From Novosphingobium beihaiense (GTDB lineage Bacteria; Pseudomonadota; Alphaproteobacteria; Sphingomonadales; Sphingomonadaceae): a stretch of 64,000 nt of DNA. Positions 43,333 to 50,923 of this stretch are shown here, in pieces (the first letter of the stretch is position 1; every line of letters starts with the position of its first letter). The DNA lies in contig NZ_JALHLG010000018.1 in assembly GCF_022832375.1 (NCBI RefSeq), forward strand, positions 52,412 through 116,411, in the 5' to 3' direction. Made by a program: the position numbers and the translations under genes. The notes beneath the pieces were generated by a model. It saw only the letters and a list, made by a program, of their open reading frames with translations, had not been told where the DNA came from and ran no database searches.

Positions 43333-43469
43333 TTTCACCTGAAAGAATGTCGTGTCGCCTGCGCCGATGACGCAGGAGCAAAGGCCAGCTGCTTAGCTGA
43401 CGGTGCTGACAGGCGGAGGGGCTACTGCCCCTGCCAGCCCCAGCCTGACATTCAGGTGAGGAGGTGAAA
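43333..43469 (-). ncRNA. Structured 5' leader of EamA transporter, yybP-ykoY (manganese riboswitch)-like
   Basis: On the minus strand the leader reads, in order, GGGGCAGTAGC, CTGTCAGCAC and TGGCCTTTGC, each matching in order the conserved GGGGAGUAGC, CUGUCAACAU and UGGACCUUUGC blocks of the yybP-ykoY riboswitch. TTTCACCT and GAATGTC near the 5' end pair with AGGTGAAA and GACATTC near the start codon, closing the structure and hiding the ribosome binding site. The blocks are closer together than in most family members, so a covariance search is needed. A short peptide frame (MSGWGWQGQ, 43451-43422) also lies inside it. Confidence 0.5.
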
Positions 43470-43595
43470 CGGCGAACGCGGCTGCAACCGAAGGAAGCAG
43501 CGGAAAAGACAGGAAAAGAGGATCGTTCGCAGTCACGGAAGGTTGGATAGTCCATTCACGCTGCGGCAGCAAGCCTTTGGTGAGGGCCGGGCGTT

Positions 43596-45338
43596 TTACT
43601 GTTCTCCGGGCTTGGCCTCTGCCGCTGGGCTGTCCTGCGCGGCGGCCCAGGCGCGCTGGCCGCCGATCCAGGTTTCCAGCACTTTCGTTTTGCGGATCTG
43701 GCCTGGCGTGGCCAGCATCGGGTCGGTGTCGACGAACAGGAAGTCCGCGTCATAGCCCTTGGCGATGCGCCCCAGCTTGTCTTCGGCGAACATCGCATAG
43801 GCTGCGCCGGTGGTGTAGGCGCCGAGCGCGGCTTCGCGGCTGAGCGCTTCCTGCGGCTGCCATCCGCCGAACGGCTGCCCGTCCGCCCCCTGCCGCGTGA
43901 TGGCGACGGCAAGGCCTTCGAAAGGATGGGCAGGCTCGACCGGGGTGTCCGAACCGAAGGCCAGCGTGGCCCCGGCCGCCGCGAGCGACTTCCACGCATA
44001 GGCACCTGCCAGCCGGTCCGGCCCCAGCCGGGCTTCGGCCATCAGCCGGTCCGAGGCTTCGTGCTGTGGCTGCATCGAGGCGATGATCCCGTGTTCCCCG
44101 AAGCGGGGAATATCCGCCGGATCGACGATCTGGGCATGTTCGATGCGCCAGCGCCGGTCGCCCTTGTAGGTCTCGGACAGTTCGTCGATAGCATCGAGCA
44201 CGGTGGCATTGGCCTTGTCGCCGATGGCGTGGACGGCAACCTGGAAGTTGTCGATCGCCGCCCGGCTCATCAGGTTGCCGAGCTGCGTCTGGTTCATCTG
44301 CGGCAGGCCGGAGGTTTTCGCATCGTCGGCATAGGGCGCTTTCAACCACGCCCCGCGCGATCCTAGCGCGCCATCGAGAAACAGCTTGAGGCCGTTCATC
44401 TTCAGCCGGTCGTGATAGAGCCACGGCGTCGGGCCGGGGCCGCCGATCAGGCTCATGTTCTCCACCCCATCGGCATAAGCGACGATGCGGATGCGCAGGT
44501 GGCCAAGATCGGCGGCGCGGCGGAAAGCCTGCCAGTCCTCGATCGAGGTGCCCATGTCGGCAATCGCGGTGACGCCTTGTGCCAGCAGCGCGATCTGCGC
44601 TTCGCCGAGCGCGGTGTCGCGGTCTTCCGGGCGGGGCTGGGGGCGCTTGCTTTCGATCAGCGCGGTGGCGGCATCGATGAAGACGCCTGCGGGTTTCTTT
44701 CCGCCCGCGATCCGCAGAATTTCGCCGCCTGCGGGATCGGGCGTGGCTGCGGAGATTCCGGCGGCCTCCATCGCGGCGCTATTGGCCCAGCCCGCGTGGC
44801 CGTCGATCCGTGTAAGCCAGGCAGGCTTGCCACCGGTCACAGCATCGAGTTCGGCGGCGGTGGGCATGCGGCCGAGCCCCCACTGCACCTGATTCCACCC
44901 CGTGCCGAGAATCCACGGCGCATCGGGATGCGCAGCGGCCCAGGCGGCAATGCGCGAGAGCGCTTCGTCCAGCGATGCCGTGGCCGAAAGGTCCAACGTC
45001 ATTCTGGCGAAGCCCGTCGCCATGACATGCCCGTGCGCGTCGATCATGCCGGGCACGACCACGCGGCCTTTGCCGTCGAGCCGGTAATCCACCCGCTGCG
45101 GGCGCTTTTCGCCGCTGTGATAGACTTGCGCCACGTGCCCGTCAGGCGCGATCAGGAAGCCGTCGAAGTGCTCGATACCGCCCTTGCCGTCCGGCGTGAG
45201 GCCATCGACATTGTCGATCAGGGTTCCGGCAACGGCCGGTTCGGGTTCGGGCCGTTTCTTCTTTTTCGCCAGCGCCGGAGTGGCGGTGAGGGCGAAGGCC
45301 AGCGCGGCAGCCAGGGCTGCCCGGGTTGCAAACGTCAC
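43596..45338 (-). CDS. Exported amidohydrolase family protein (YtcJ-like)
   Basis: A 580-residue amidohydrolase with a signal peptide (FATRAALAAALAFALTATPALA). Metal-binding His pair VVPGMIDAHGHVMATG, the VHAIGDKANATVLDAI block and FGSDTPVEP near the C-terminus are family features of YtcJ-like metal-dependent hydrolases. The substrate is unknown. Its ATG overlaps the stop of the beta-hydroxyacid dehydrogenase gene, so the two are coupled. Confidence 0.85.
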   Translation of the reverse strand: MTFATRAALAAALAFALTATPALAKKKKRPEPEPAVAGTLIDNVDGLTPDGKGGIEHFDGFLIAPDGHVAQVYHSGEKRPQRVDYRLDGKGRVVVPGMIDAHGHVMATGFARMTLDLSATASLDEALSRIAAWAAAHPDAPWILGTGWNQVQWGLGRMPTAAELDAVTGGKPAWLTRIDGHAGWANSAAMEAAGISAATPDPAGGEILRIAGGKKPAGVFIDAATALIESKRPQPRPEDRDTALGEAQIALLAQGVTAIADMGTSIEDWQAFRRAADLGHLRIRIVAYADGVENMSLIGGPGPTPWLYHDRLKMNGLKLFLDGALGSRGAWLKAPYADDAKTSGLPQMNQTQLGNLMSRAAIDNFQVAVHAIGDKANATVLDAIDELSETYKGDRRWRIEHAQIVDPADIPRFGEHGIIASMQPQHEASDRLMAEARLGPDRLAGAYAWKSLAAAGATLAFGSDTPVEPAHPFEGLAVAITRQGADGQPFGGWQPQEALSREAALGAYTTGAAYAMFAEDKLGRIAKGYDADFLFVDTDPMLATPGQIRKTKVLETWIGGQRAWAAAQDSPAAEAKPGEQ

Positions 45339-46243
45339 TTCCTGCCCTTCTTCGGGAGCCTCTTGATGATCGCGCTGGTGTCGAGACGGCCGCCGCCCAT
45401 GGCCTGGATTTCGGCGAAGAACTGGTCGATCAGCGCGGCCACCGGCAGCGAGACGCCGAGCCCGCGCCCTTCGTCGAGGCTGAGGCCCAAGTCCTTGCGC
45501 ATCCAGTCGATCGCGAAGCCGAAGTCGAAGCTGTCCTCGTCCATCGTCTGCCAGCGGTTGTCCATCTGCCAGGACTGCGCGGCGCCACCCGAGATCGCCT
45601 CGTAGACCTTGTCCATGTCGAGGTGCGAGGCCTGCGCGAAGCGCACCGCCTCTGCCAGCGCGGCGACATTGCCCGCGATGCAGATCTGGTTGGCCATCTT
45701 GGCGATCTGGCCCGATCCCGGCTTGCCGACATGGACGATGCGCTGCGAATAGGCCTCCATCACCGGGCGCGCGGCCTCAATGGCATCGTCCCGCCCGCCA
45801 CACATTAGCGTGAGCGTGCCGTTCTCGGCCCCGATCTGCGATCCGGTCATCGGCGCATCGACGCAGTGGACCTGCAAGTCGCGCGCTTCCACCGAGATCT
45901 GCCGGGCAATGCGGGCGGAAACGGTGGTGTGATCGATGAACACGCCGCCCTTTTTCAGCATCCTGAACACACCGTTGGGGCCCAGCACGACATCCGCCAG
46001 ATCGTCGTCATTGCCGACGCAAGTGATCACGACATCGGCATCTTGCGCTGCGTGCGCCGGATTGGCGGCGATGCGGTGGGCGAGGCCGGGATTGTCGTCG
46101 GACCATTTCTTCGCGCGTTCGGGCGTGCGGTTATAGATTGTCAGTTCGTGGCCTGCCTTGGCGATGTGCCGCGCGATTGCGCCGCCCATCACGCCCAGGC
46201 CGATGAAGGAAACCTTGCGGCGTTCGTTCTTGCTCTGACTCAT
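45335..46243 (-). CDS. NAD(P)-dependent beta-hydroxyacid dehydrogenase (3-hydroxyisobutyrate dehydrogenase family)
   Basis: A 302-residue Rossmann dehydrogenase: KVSFIGLGVMGGAIARHIAKAGHELTIYNR binds the dinucleotide, VDAPMTGSQIGAENGTLTLMCGG holds the substrate loop, and KPGSGQIAKMANQI contains the catalytic Lys. The family includes 3-hydroxyisobutyrate and tartronate semialdehyde reductases. An earlier ATG exists; homology supports 46243. It heads a two-gene unit with the amidohydrolase and is divergent from ilvA. Confidence 0.88.
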   Translation of the reverse strand: MSQSKNERRKVSFIGLGVMGGAIARHIAKAGHELTIYNRTPERAKKWSDDNPGLAHRIAANPAHAAQDADVVITCVGNDDDLADVVLGPNGVFRMLKKGGVFIDHTTVSARIARQISVEARDLQVHCVDAPMTGSQIGAENGTLTLMCGGRDDAIEAARPVMEAYSQRIVHVGKPGSGQIAKMANQICIAGNVAALAEAVRFAQASHLDMDKVYEAISGGAAQSWQMDNRWQTMDEDSFDFGFAIDWMRKDLGLSLDEGRGLGVSLPVAALIDQFFAEIQAMGGGRLDTSAIIKRLPKKGRK

Positions 46244-46359
46244 GGGCAGACTTGTAGACGGTTTTGCGCGAATGCAAACAGCAAGAAGCGCCCTGTCATC
46301 AGTCTTTCCCCCCAAGTTCGCTTTCAATTTACCGCAGATTCCGGTACGCGCGCCTGCCT

Positions 46360-47613
46360 ATGAACAAACCTGCACTCGATATCGCTCCCGGGGCCGATGA
46401 CGCCCTGCTGACCGCAGCCGACGTACGCGCGGCGGCGGAGCGAATTAAGGGTGCCGTGGTCCGGACGCCGACGCAATACAGCACCACGCTGAGCGCGATT
46501 ACCGGCGCGGATATCTGGTTCAAGTTCGAAAACCTGCAGTTTACCGCCGCCTACAAGGAGCGCGGCGCGCTCAATGCCCTTCTCCAGCTTGACGCGGAAC
46601 GCAAGGCGCGCGGCGTGATCGCGGCGTCCGCCGGCAACCATGCGCAGGGGCTCAGCTATCACGGCACCCGGCTGGGTGTGCCGGTGACCATCGTCATGCC
46701 CAAGACGACGCCGTTGGTGAAGGTCATGCAGACCGAAAGCGTGGGCGGCACGGTCGTGCTCGAAGGCGAGAGCTTCGATGAGGCCTATGCCCATGCCCTC
46801 AAGCTGGAACAGGAGCTGGGGCTCACCTTCATTCATCCGTTCGATGATCCGCACGTGGCGGCCGGGCAGGGTACCGTGGCGCTCGAATTGCTGGAGGACG
46901 TGCCGGAGATCGATACGCTGGTCCTGCCGGTCGGCGGGGGCGGGCTCGGGTCCGGCATGGGCACGATCGCGCGCGACATCCGCCCCGATATCAAGCTGAT
47001 CGGCGTCGAGGCGCAGCTCTATCCCTCGATGTACAACCTGCTCAAGGGCACCAGCCTGCCGATTGGCGGGGATACGCTGGCAGAAGGCATCGCCGTTTTC
47101 GCGCCGGGGAAGTTCACATCGAAAGTGCTGCGCGGCCTGCTCGACGAGTTCCTGCTGGTCAGCGAGCCGAAGATCGAAAGCGCGCTGGCCCTGCTGCTCC
47201 AGATCGAAAAGACGCTGGTCGAAGGCGCAGGCGCCACGGGGCTGGCCGCGGTGATGGATAACCCGGACCTCTTCAAGGGGCGCAAGATCGGCATCGTGCT
47301 GTCCGGCGGCAATATCGATACGCGTCTGCTGGCCAATGTGCTGCTGCGCGATCTGGCGCGCGCGGGCCGTCTGGCGCGGCTCAAGATCGGCTTGCAGGAC
47401 CGTGCGGGTGCGCTGTTCAAGGTCGCCAAGGTGTTCCACGAGCACAATGTGAACATCATCGAGGTGTTCCATCAGCGCATCTTCACGCACTTGCCCGCCA
47501 AGGGTCTCGTCACCGAGATCGAGTGCGAGGCGCGCGACCGCGAACAGCTTGAAACGCTTGTCGCGGCCCTGCGGCGCGAAGGCTACGAAGTGAAGCAGGT
47601 CGAAACCGACTAG
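46360..47613 (+). CDS. ilvA: Threonine ammonia-lyase with ACT domain
   Basis: A 417-residue PLP enzyme that deaminates threonine to 2-oxobutyrate. The PLP Lys lies in QFTAAYKERGALN, and SAGNHAQGLSYHG plus GGGGLGSGMGTIA are the cofactor loops. A C-terminal ACT domain (LARLKIGLQDRAGALFKVAKVFHEHNVNIIE) fits the catabolic-type or ACT-regulated enzyme. The ATG at 46360 matches family start. It is divergent from the dehydrogenase gene. Confidence 0.92.
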   Translation: MNKPALDIAPGADDALLTAADVRAAAERIKGAVVRTPTQYSTTLSAITGADIWFKFENLQFTAAYKERGALNALLQLDAERKARGVIAASAGNHAQGLSYHGTRLGVPVTIVMPKTTPLVKVMQTESVGGTVVLEGESFDEAYAHALKLEQELGLTFIHPFDDPHVAAGQGTVALELLEDVPEIDTLVLPVGGGGLGSGMGTIARDIRPDIKLIGVEAQLYPSMYNLLKGTSLPIGGDTLAEGIAVFAPGKFTSKVLRGLLDEFLLVSEPKIESALALLLQIEKTLVEGAGATGLAAVMDNPDLFKGRKIGIVLSGGNIDTRLLANVLLRDLARAGRLARLKIGLQDRAGALFKVAKVFHEHNVNIIEVFHQRIFTHLPAKGLVTEIECEARDREQLETLVAALRREGYEVKQVETD

Positions 47614-47877
47614 GCGGGGACGGCGCGGGCTGTTTGCCCGAGTCTTCCGGCGGGAAGACCTGCTGCGACGGCGGGGATGCCGTTCCGCTGGAAAGGATGC
47701 TCTCGGCAAGTGCTCCGAATTGGCACGTTGGCAACCGATTGCATCGCCGCATGCGCGTTTTCGCCCCGCCTTGGCCGCATTTCGTAGTTAAAAGACTTTG
47801 AAGGTTCGGGGGTGCCGTGCATATTTGAAGGCAGACGCACAGACGGCATTGCAAGAGAAAGAGGAAGTTTCAGCTCC

Positions 47878-48723
47878 GTGACGGCCCAGGTTCGCTTTCC
47901 CCGGTTTTTCGTGACGAGCCCCGCGCCGTGTCCCTATCTGCCGGGGCGCAACGAGCGCAAGGTCTTTACCGAGCTGAAGGGCCCTCACGCGGATTCGCTC
48001 AACGATGCGCTGGGCCGCATTGGCTTTCGCCGCAGCCAGACCGTCGCCTACCGTCCTTCCTGCCTCGATTGCGCCGCCTGCGTTTCGGTGCGCGTGGCGG
48101 CAGAGGAATTCGTGCCCTCCGGTTCGCAGAAGCGCGCGCTCAAGGCCAACGCCGATCTGATCGCCACTGTCTGCCGCCCGTGGTCGACCAGCGAGCAGTT
48201 CGAACTGCTGCAAAGCTATCTTTCCGTGCGCCATCCCGAAGGCGGGATGACGACGATGGACGAGACCGATTTCGCGGACATGGTCGAGCATACGCCCGTT
48301 ACCAGCTATATCATCGAATACCGTGAGCCTTCGGCCGATGGCGTAACGCCCGGCCGCCTGATCGGCGCCTGCCTGACCGACAAGCAGTGCGATGGCCTGT
48401 CGATGATCTACAGCTTCTATGATCCGCACCATGAAACGCGCGGCGGACTGGGCAATTATATCATCCTTGATCACATTCGCCGGGCACAGGATCTGGGGCT
48501 GCCCTATGTCTATCTCGGCTACTGGGTCGAGGGCTCCGCGCGCATGCAGTACAAGGTGCGCTACCGGCCGCTGGAAAAGCTGGGGCGCACCGGCTGGGAA
48601 CGCCTGGATGCGAAGGAACAGGACCGGCTGATCGCCGCCGCTGCCGCCAATCCACGCAGCCGCGCCGAGGCCGGGCAGAAGACCGGCGGCAAGGACGGCT
48701 TGCCCTCCATCGCCAAGGTCTGA
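47878..48723 (+). CDS. bpt: Aspartate/glutamate leucyltransferase
   Basis: A 281-residue Bpt/ATE-type transferase: [25 protein letters not shown] at the N-terminus, [15 protein letters not shown] with paired cysteines, and the C-terminal [24 protein letters not shown] block. It attaches Leu to N-terminal Asp/Glu of proteins for ClpAP degradation. The GTG at 47878 fits the family start; an in-frame upstream ATG lies in a region without homology. Confidence 0.92.
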   Translation: MTAQVRFPRFFVTSPAPCPYLPGRNERKVFTELKGPHADSLNDALGRIGFRRSQTVAYRPSCLDCAACVSVRVAAEEFVPSGSQKRALKANADLIATVCRPWSTSEQFELLQSYLSVRHPEGGMTTMDETDFADMVEHTPVTSYIIEYREPSADGVTPGRLIGACLTDKQCDGLSMIYSFYDPHHETRGGLGNYIILDHIRRAQDLGLPYVYLGYWVEGSARMQYKVRYRPLEKLGRTGWERLDAKEQDRLIAAAAANPRSRAEAGQKTGGKDGLPSIAKV

Positions 48724-48820
48724 CGGTACGAACAACGGTACCGGCTCTTCCCGGAAGGGGACTTGACCTGCACGGCGGCGCACGGGACTCTCTGCGGCAA
48801 CACTGCCGATGGGGGAGTTC

Positions 48821-49288
48821 ATGACGCTGGAAGACATGCTCGCCCGTGAGGCGATCCGCGATACCTTGGCGAAATACACCATGGCGGGTGACCGGTTGCG
48901 CATCGGCGATTTCGTTTCGTGCTTCACCGAAGATGCGGTGATCGAAAGCGAGCGTGTGCCGGCCGATCGCCTGTTTCGCTACGAAGGGCGCGCGGCGATC
49001 CAGGCGTGGCAGGAACGCTGGCTGCGCGGAGAAGGCGGCACGCATGGCGCCACGTTCGTGCGGCATCACTTGTCCACGTCGCGGATCGTCCTGGAGGGCC
49101 CGGATAGCGCCAGTGCGCGCACGTACTGGGCCGCCTGGACCGACATCGGCCCCGATCACGCCGGGTATTATCTCGATACCTTCCGCAAGGCCGGGGAGGA
49201 CTGGCTGATCGCTCATCGCCGCGTGCGGATGGACTGGGAGGCGGAAAACAGCCTGTTCAGGAAAGCCGTGCCGAATTCGAAGGGGTGA
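48821..49288 (+). CDS. NTF2-like/SnoaL-type protein
   Basis: A 155-residue single-domain protein with the nuclear-transport-factor-2-like fold: LEDMLAREAIRDTLAKYTMAGDRL, then FVSCFTEDAVIESERV, and DTFRKAGEDWLIAHRRVRMDWE. Relatives include SnoaL cyclases and steroid isomerases, but no catalytic residues are diagnostic. The start at 48821 is close to a G-rich stretch; 48809 is an alternative. It is not clearly in an operon. Confidence 0.75.
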   Translation: MTLEDMLAREAIRDTLAKYTMAGDRLRIGDFVSCFTEDAVIESERVPADRLFRYEGRAAIQAWQERWLRGEGGTHGATFVRHHLSTSRIVLEGPDSASARTYWAAWTDIGPDHAGYYLDTFRKAGEDWLIAHRRVRMDWEAENSLFRKAVPNSKG

Positions 49289-49622
49289 GGTTCGTGTCCG
49301 GCATGCTGGTCAACTCCCCGGAGCAGCGGCGCGGTGCATCAATTCTAAGCCGGATCGCATGGCACGATGGATGCTGAAACAAGTTCAGCATAACGTGTAA
49401 AAACGCGCTGCCGTGGCAGTGTCGCGTAGTGTCACCGCCCCGGCGTTGTGAGGGGCATTTACGTGTTACGCCGTAGTCCGCGATGATCCCGGGTAAACGG
49501 ATATTACCGTACTTGAAAAGGCATAAGACAAGCCGCGAAAGGCGGAAGGGAGAACGTCAGATTTCTGACCGCGGATGATCCTGCAGGCATAGTGACCAAG
49601 AACAAGCCGCACGGGGAGTACT
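49289..49622. other. Non-coding stretch before receptor-tip/Cache gene
   Basis: No convincing gene is visible in these 334 bases. Base composition is lower in GC than nearby. An inverted repeat TGCTGAA-N5-TTCAGCA lies at 49372-49390 and could be a regulatory site. The last bases form the leader of the sensor gene at 49623. No promoter could be assigned with confidence. Confidence 0.5.
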
Positions 49623-50642
49623 ATGCAGGATCAAATCATCGATCTGGCGCTTGAACTGACGACAGTGACCAAGGCCAAGATCGCCGATCTCGATCAGATC
49701 ATGTTGCGCACGCAGATGCTGTCCATGAATGCCCGGCTCGAAGCGGCCCGTGCCGGCGAGGCGGGCAAGAGTTTTGCTGTCGTCGCGCAGGAAATGGGTT
49801 CCGTTTCGCAGGAGGTGACAGCGCTCTCCGCCTCGCTCAATTCGGCGATTACCGAGAATGCGAACCGGATTCAGGATGCCGGGCAGGAGATGTCGCTCAG
49901 TTTCAGGGGCAGCCGTTATGCCGATCTGGCGCGCAATGCCGTGGAGATCATGGACCGCAATCTCTACGAGCGCTCTTGCGACGTGCGCTGGTGGGCGACG
50001 GACAGTGCCGTTGTCGATGCGGCCGAAAATCCGGGCGCCGAAGCCCTTCGCCACGCGACATCGCGGCTCGCCACGATCCTGCGTTCCTATACCGTGTATC
50101 TCGATCTCTGGATCGCCGACCGCTCCGGCCGGGTCATCGCCAATGGCCGGCCCGGGCGTTACGGGAATGCCGTTGGAGCCGACGTGTCGCGGGAGGAATG
50201 GTTCCGGCAGGGCATGAAGACGGCCGATGGCGACAGCTTCGTGGTGTGCGACGTGGAGACCGCCCCGCGTCTGCAGGGCGCGCAAGTCGCAACATATGCC
50301 ACGGCGATCCGCGAAGGCGGGGCCGCACAGGGCAGGCCGGTTGGCGTGCTGGGCATCTTCTTCGACTGGGAGCCGCAGGCGCAGGCCATCGTTGAGGGCA
50401 TTTCGCTTTCCGAGGAAGAGCGCAGCCACAGCAGAGTCATGCTGCTCGATTCCCGTTTCCGGGTGATCGCGTCGAGCGAGAAGGGGGCATTCGGCAAGAG
50501 CTATCCGCTGCAGGCAGACAATCCCTGGGGCTATTCGCTGCAGGATGGCAAGATCGTGGCCTATGGACTGACGCCGGGCTATGAGACCTATCGCGGGCTG
50601 GGCTGGTTCGGCTGCATCGAAAGCGCGGCGGGGGCGGGCTGA
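49623..50642 (+). CDS. Soluble sensor: chemoreceptor-tip segment joined to a Cache-like domain
   Basis: A 339-residue protein without a membrane segment. Residues about 20-65 (LRTQMLSMNARLEAARAGEAGKSFAVVAQEMGSVSQEV) match the signalling tip of methyl-accepting chemotaxis proteins. Residues about 95-335 form a PDC/Cache-like sensor (TVYLDLWIADRSGRVIANG, REEWFRQGMKTADGDSFVVCDVE, RVMLLDSRFRVIASSEKG). The order is reversed relative to normal chemoreceptors and the membrane helices are missing. No che genes are nearby. A long non-coding leader precedes it. Confidence 0.75.
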   Translation: MQDQIIDLALELTTVTKAKIADLDQIMLRTQMLSMNARLEAARAGEAGKSFAVVAQEMGSVSQEVTALSASLNSAITENANRIQDAGQEMSLSFRGSRYADLARNAVEIMDRNLYERSCDVRWWATDSAVVDAAENPGAEALRHATSRLATILRSYTVYLDLWIADRSGRVIANGRPGRYGNAVGADVSREEWFRQGMKTADGDSFVVCDVETAPRLQGAQVATYATAIREGGAAQGRPVGVLGIFFDWEPQAQAIVEGISLSEEERSHSRVMLLDSRFRVIASSEKGAFGKSYPLQADNPWGYSLQDGKIVAYGLTPGYETYRGLGWFGCIESAAGAG

Positions 50643-50923
50643 ACACCGCCGGGTTTTGTTCCAATAGGAAGTATTGCAAGAATAAGTATTTTGGACTCGA
50701 AGTACTGTTCCTGTTCCGGGCGGCTTTCAGGATGCCGCGGAACTATGCAGACGGCGGCCAGTCATGACTCCAGCGGAATCCCGGGTGGTCTGACGTTGCA
50801 CTGTGCCTGTTGCCGCTGTGCGCCGATCTTGATGCCGCGTTTCAGAGGTATACTCTCCCAAACTGAGAACGATGTTTCCATATTTTAATCAGTGGATTTC
50901 ATCGCAAATGAGGGAGAGATCTG

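Noticed and set aside
43422..43451. Leader peptide MSGWGWQGQ on the minus strand inside the EamA leader
   Set aside because: Two Trp codons are suggestive, but there is no clear ribosome binding site, and the segment is explained at least as well by riboswitch-like blocks. It is kept as a rival idea only.
47614..47877. Small open frames between ilvA and bpt
   Set aside because: They lack family signatures and conserved starts; the gap is treated as non-coding.
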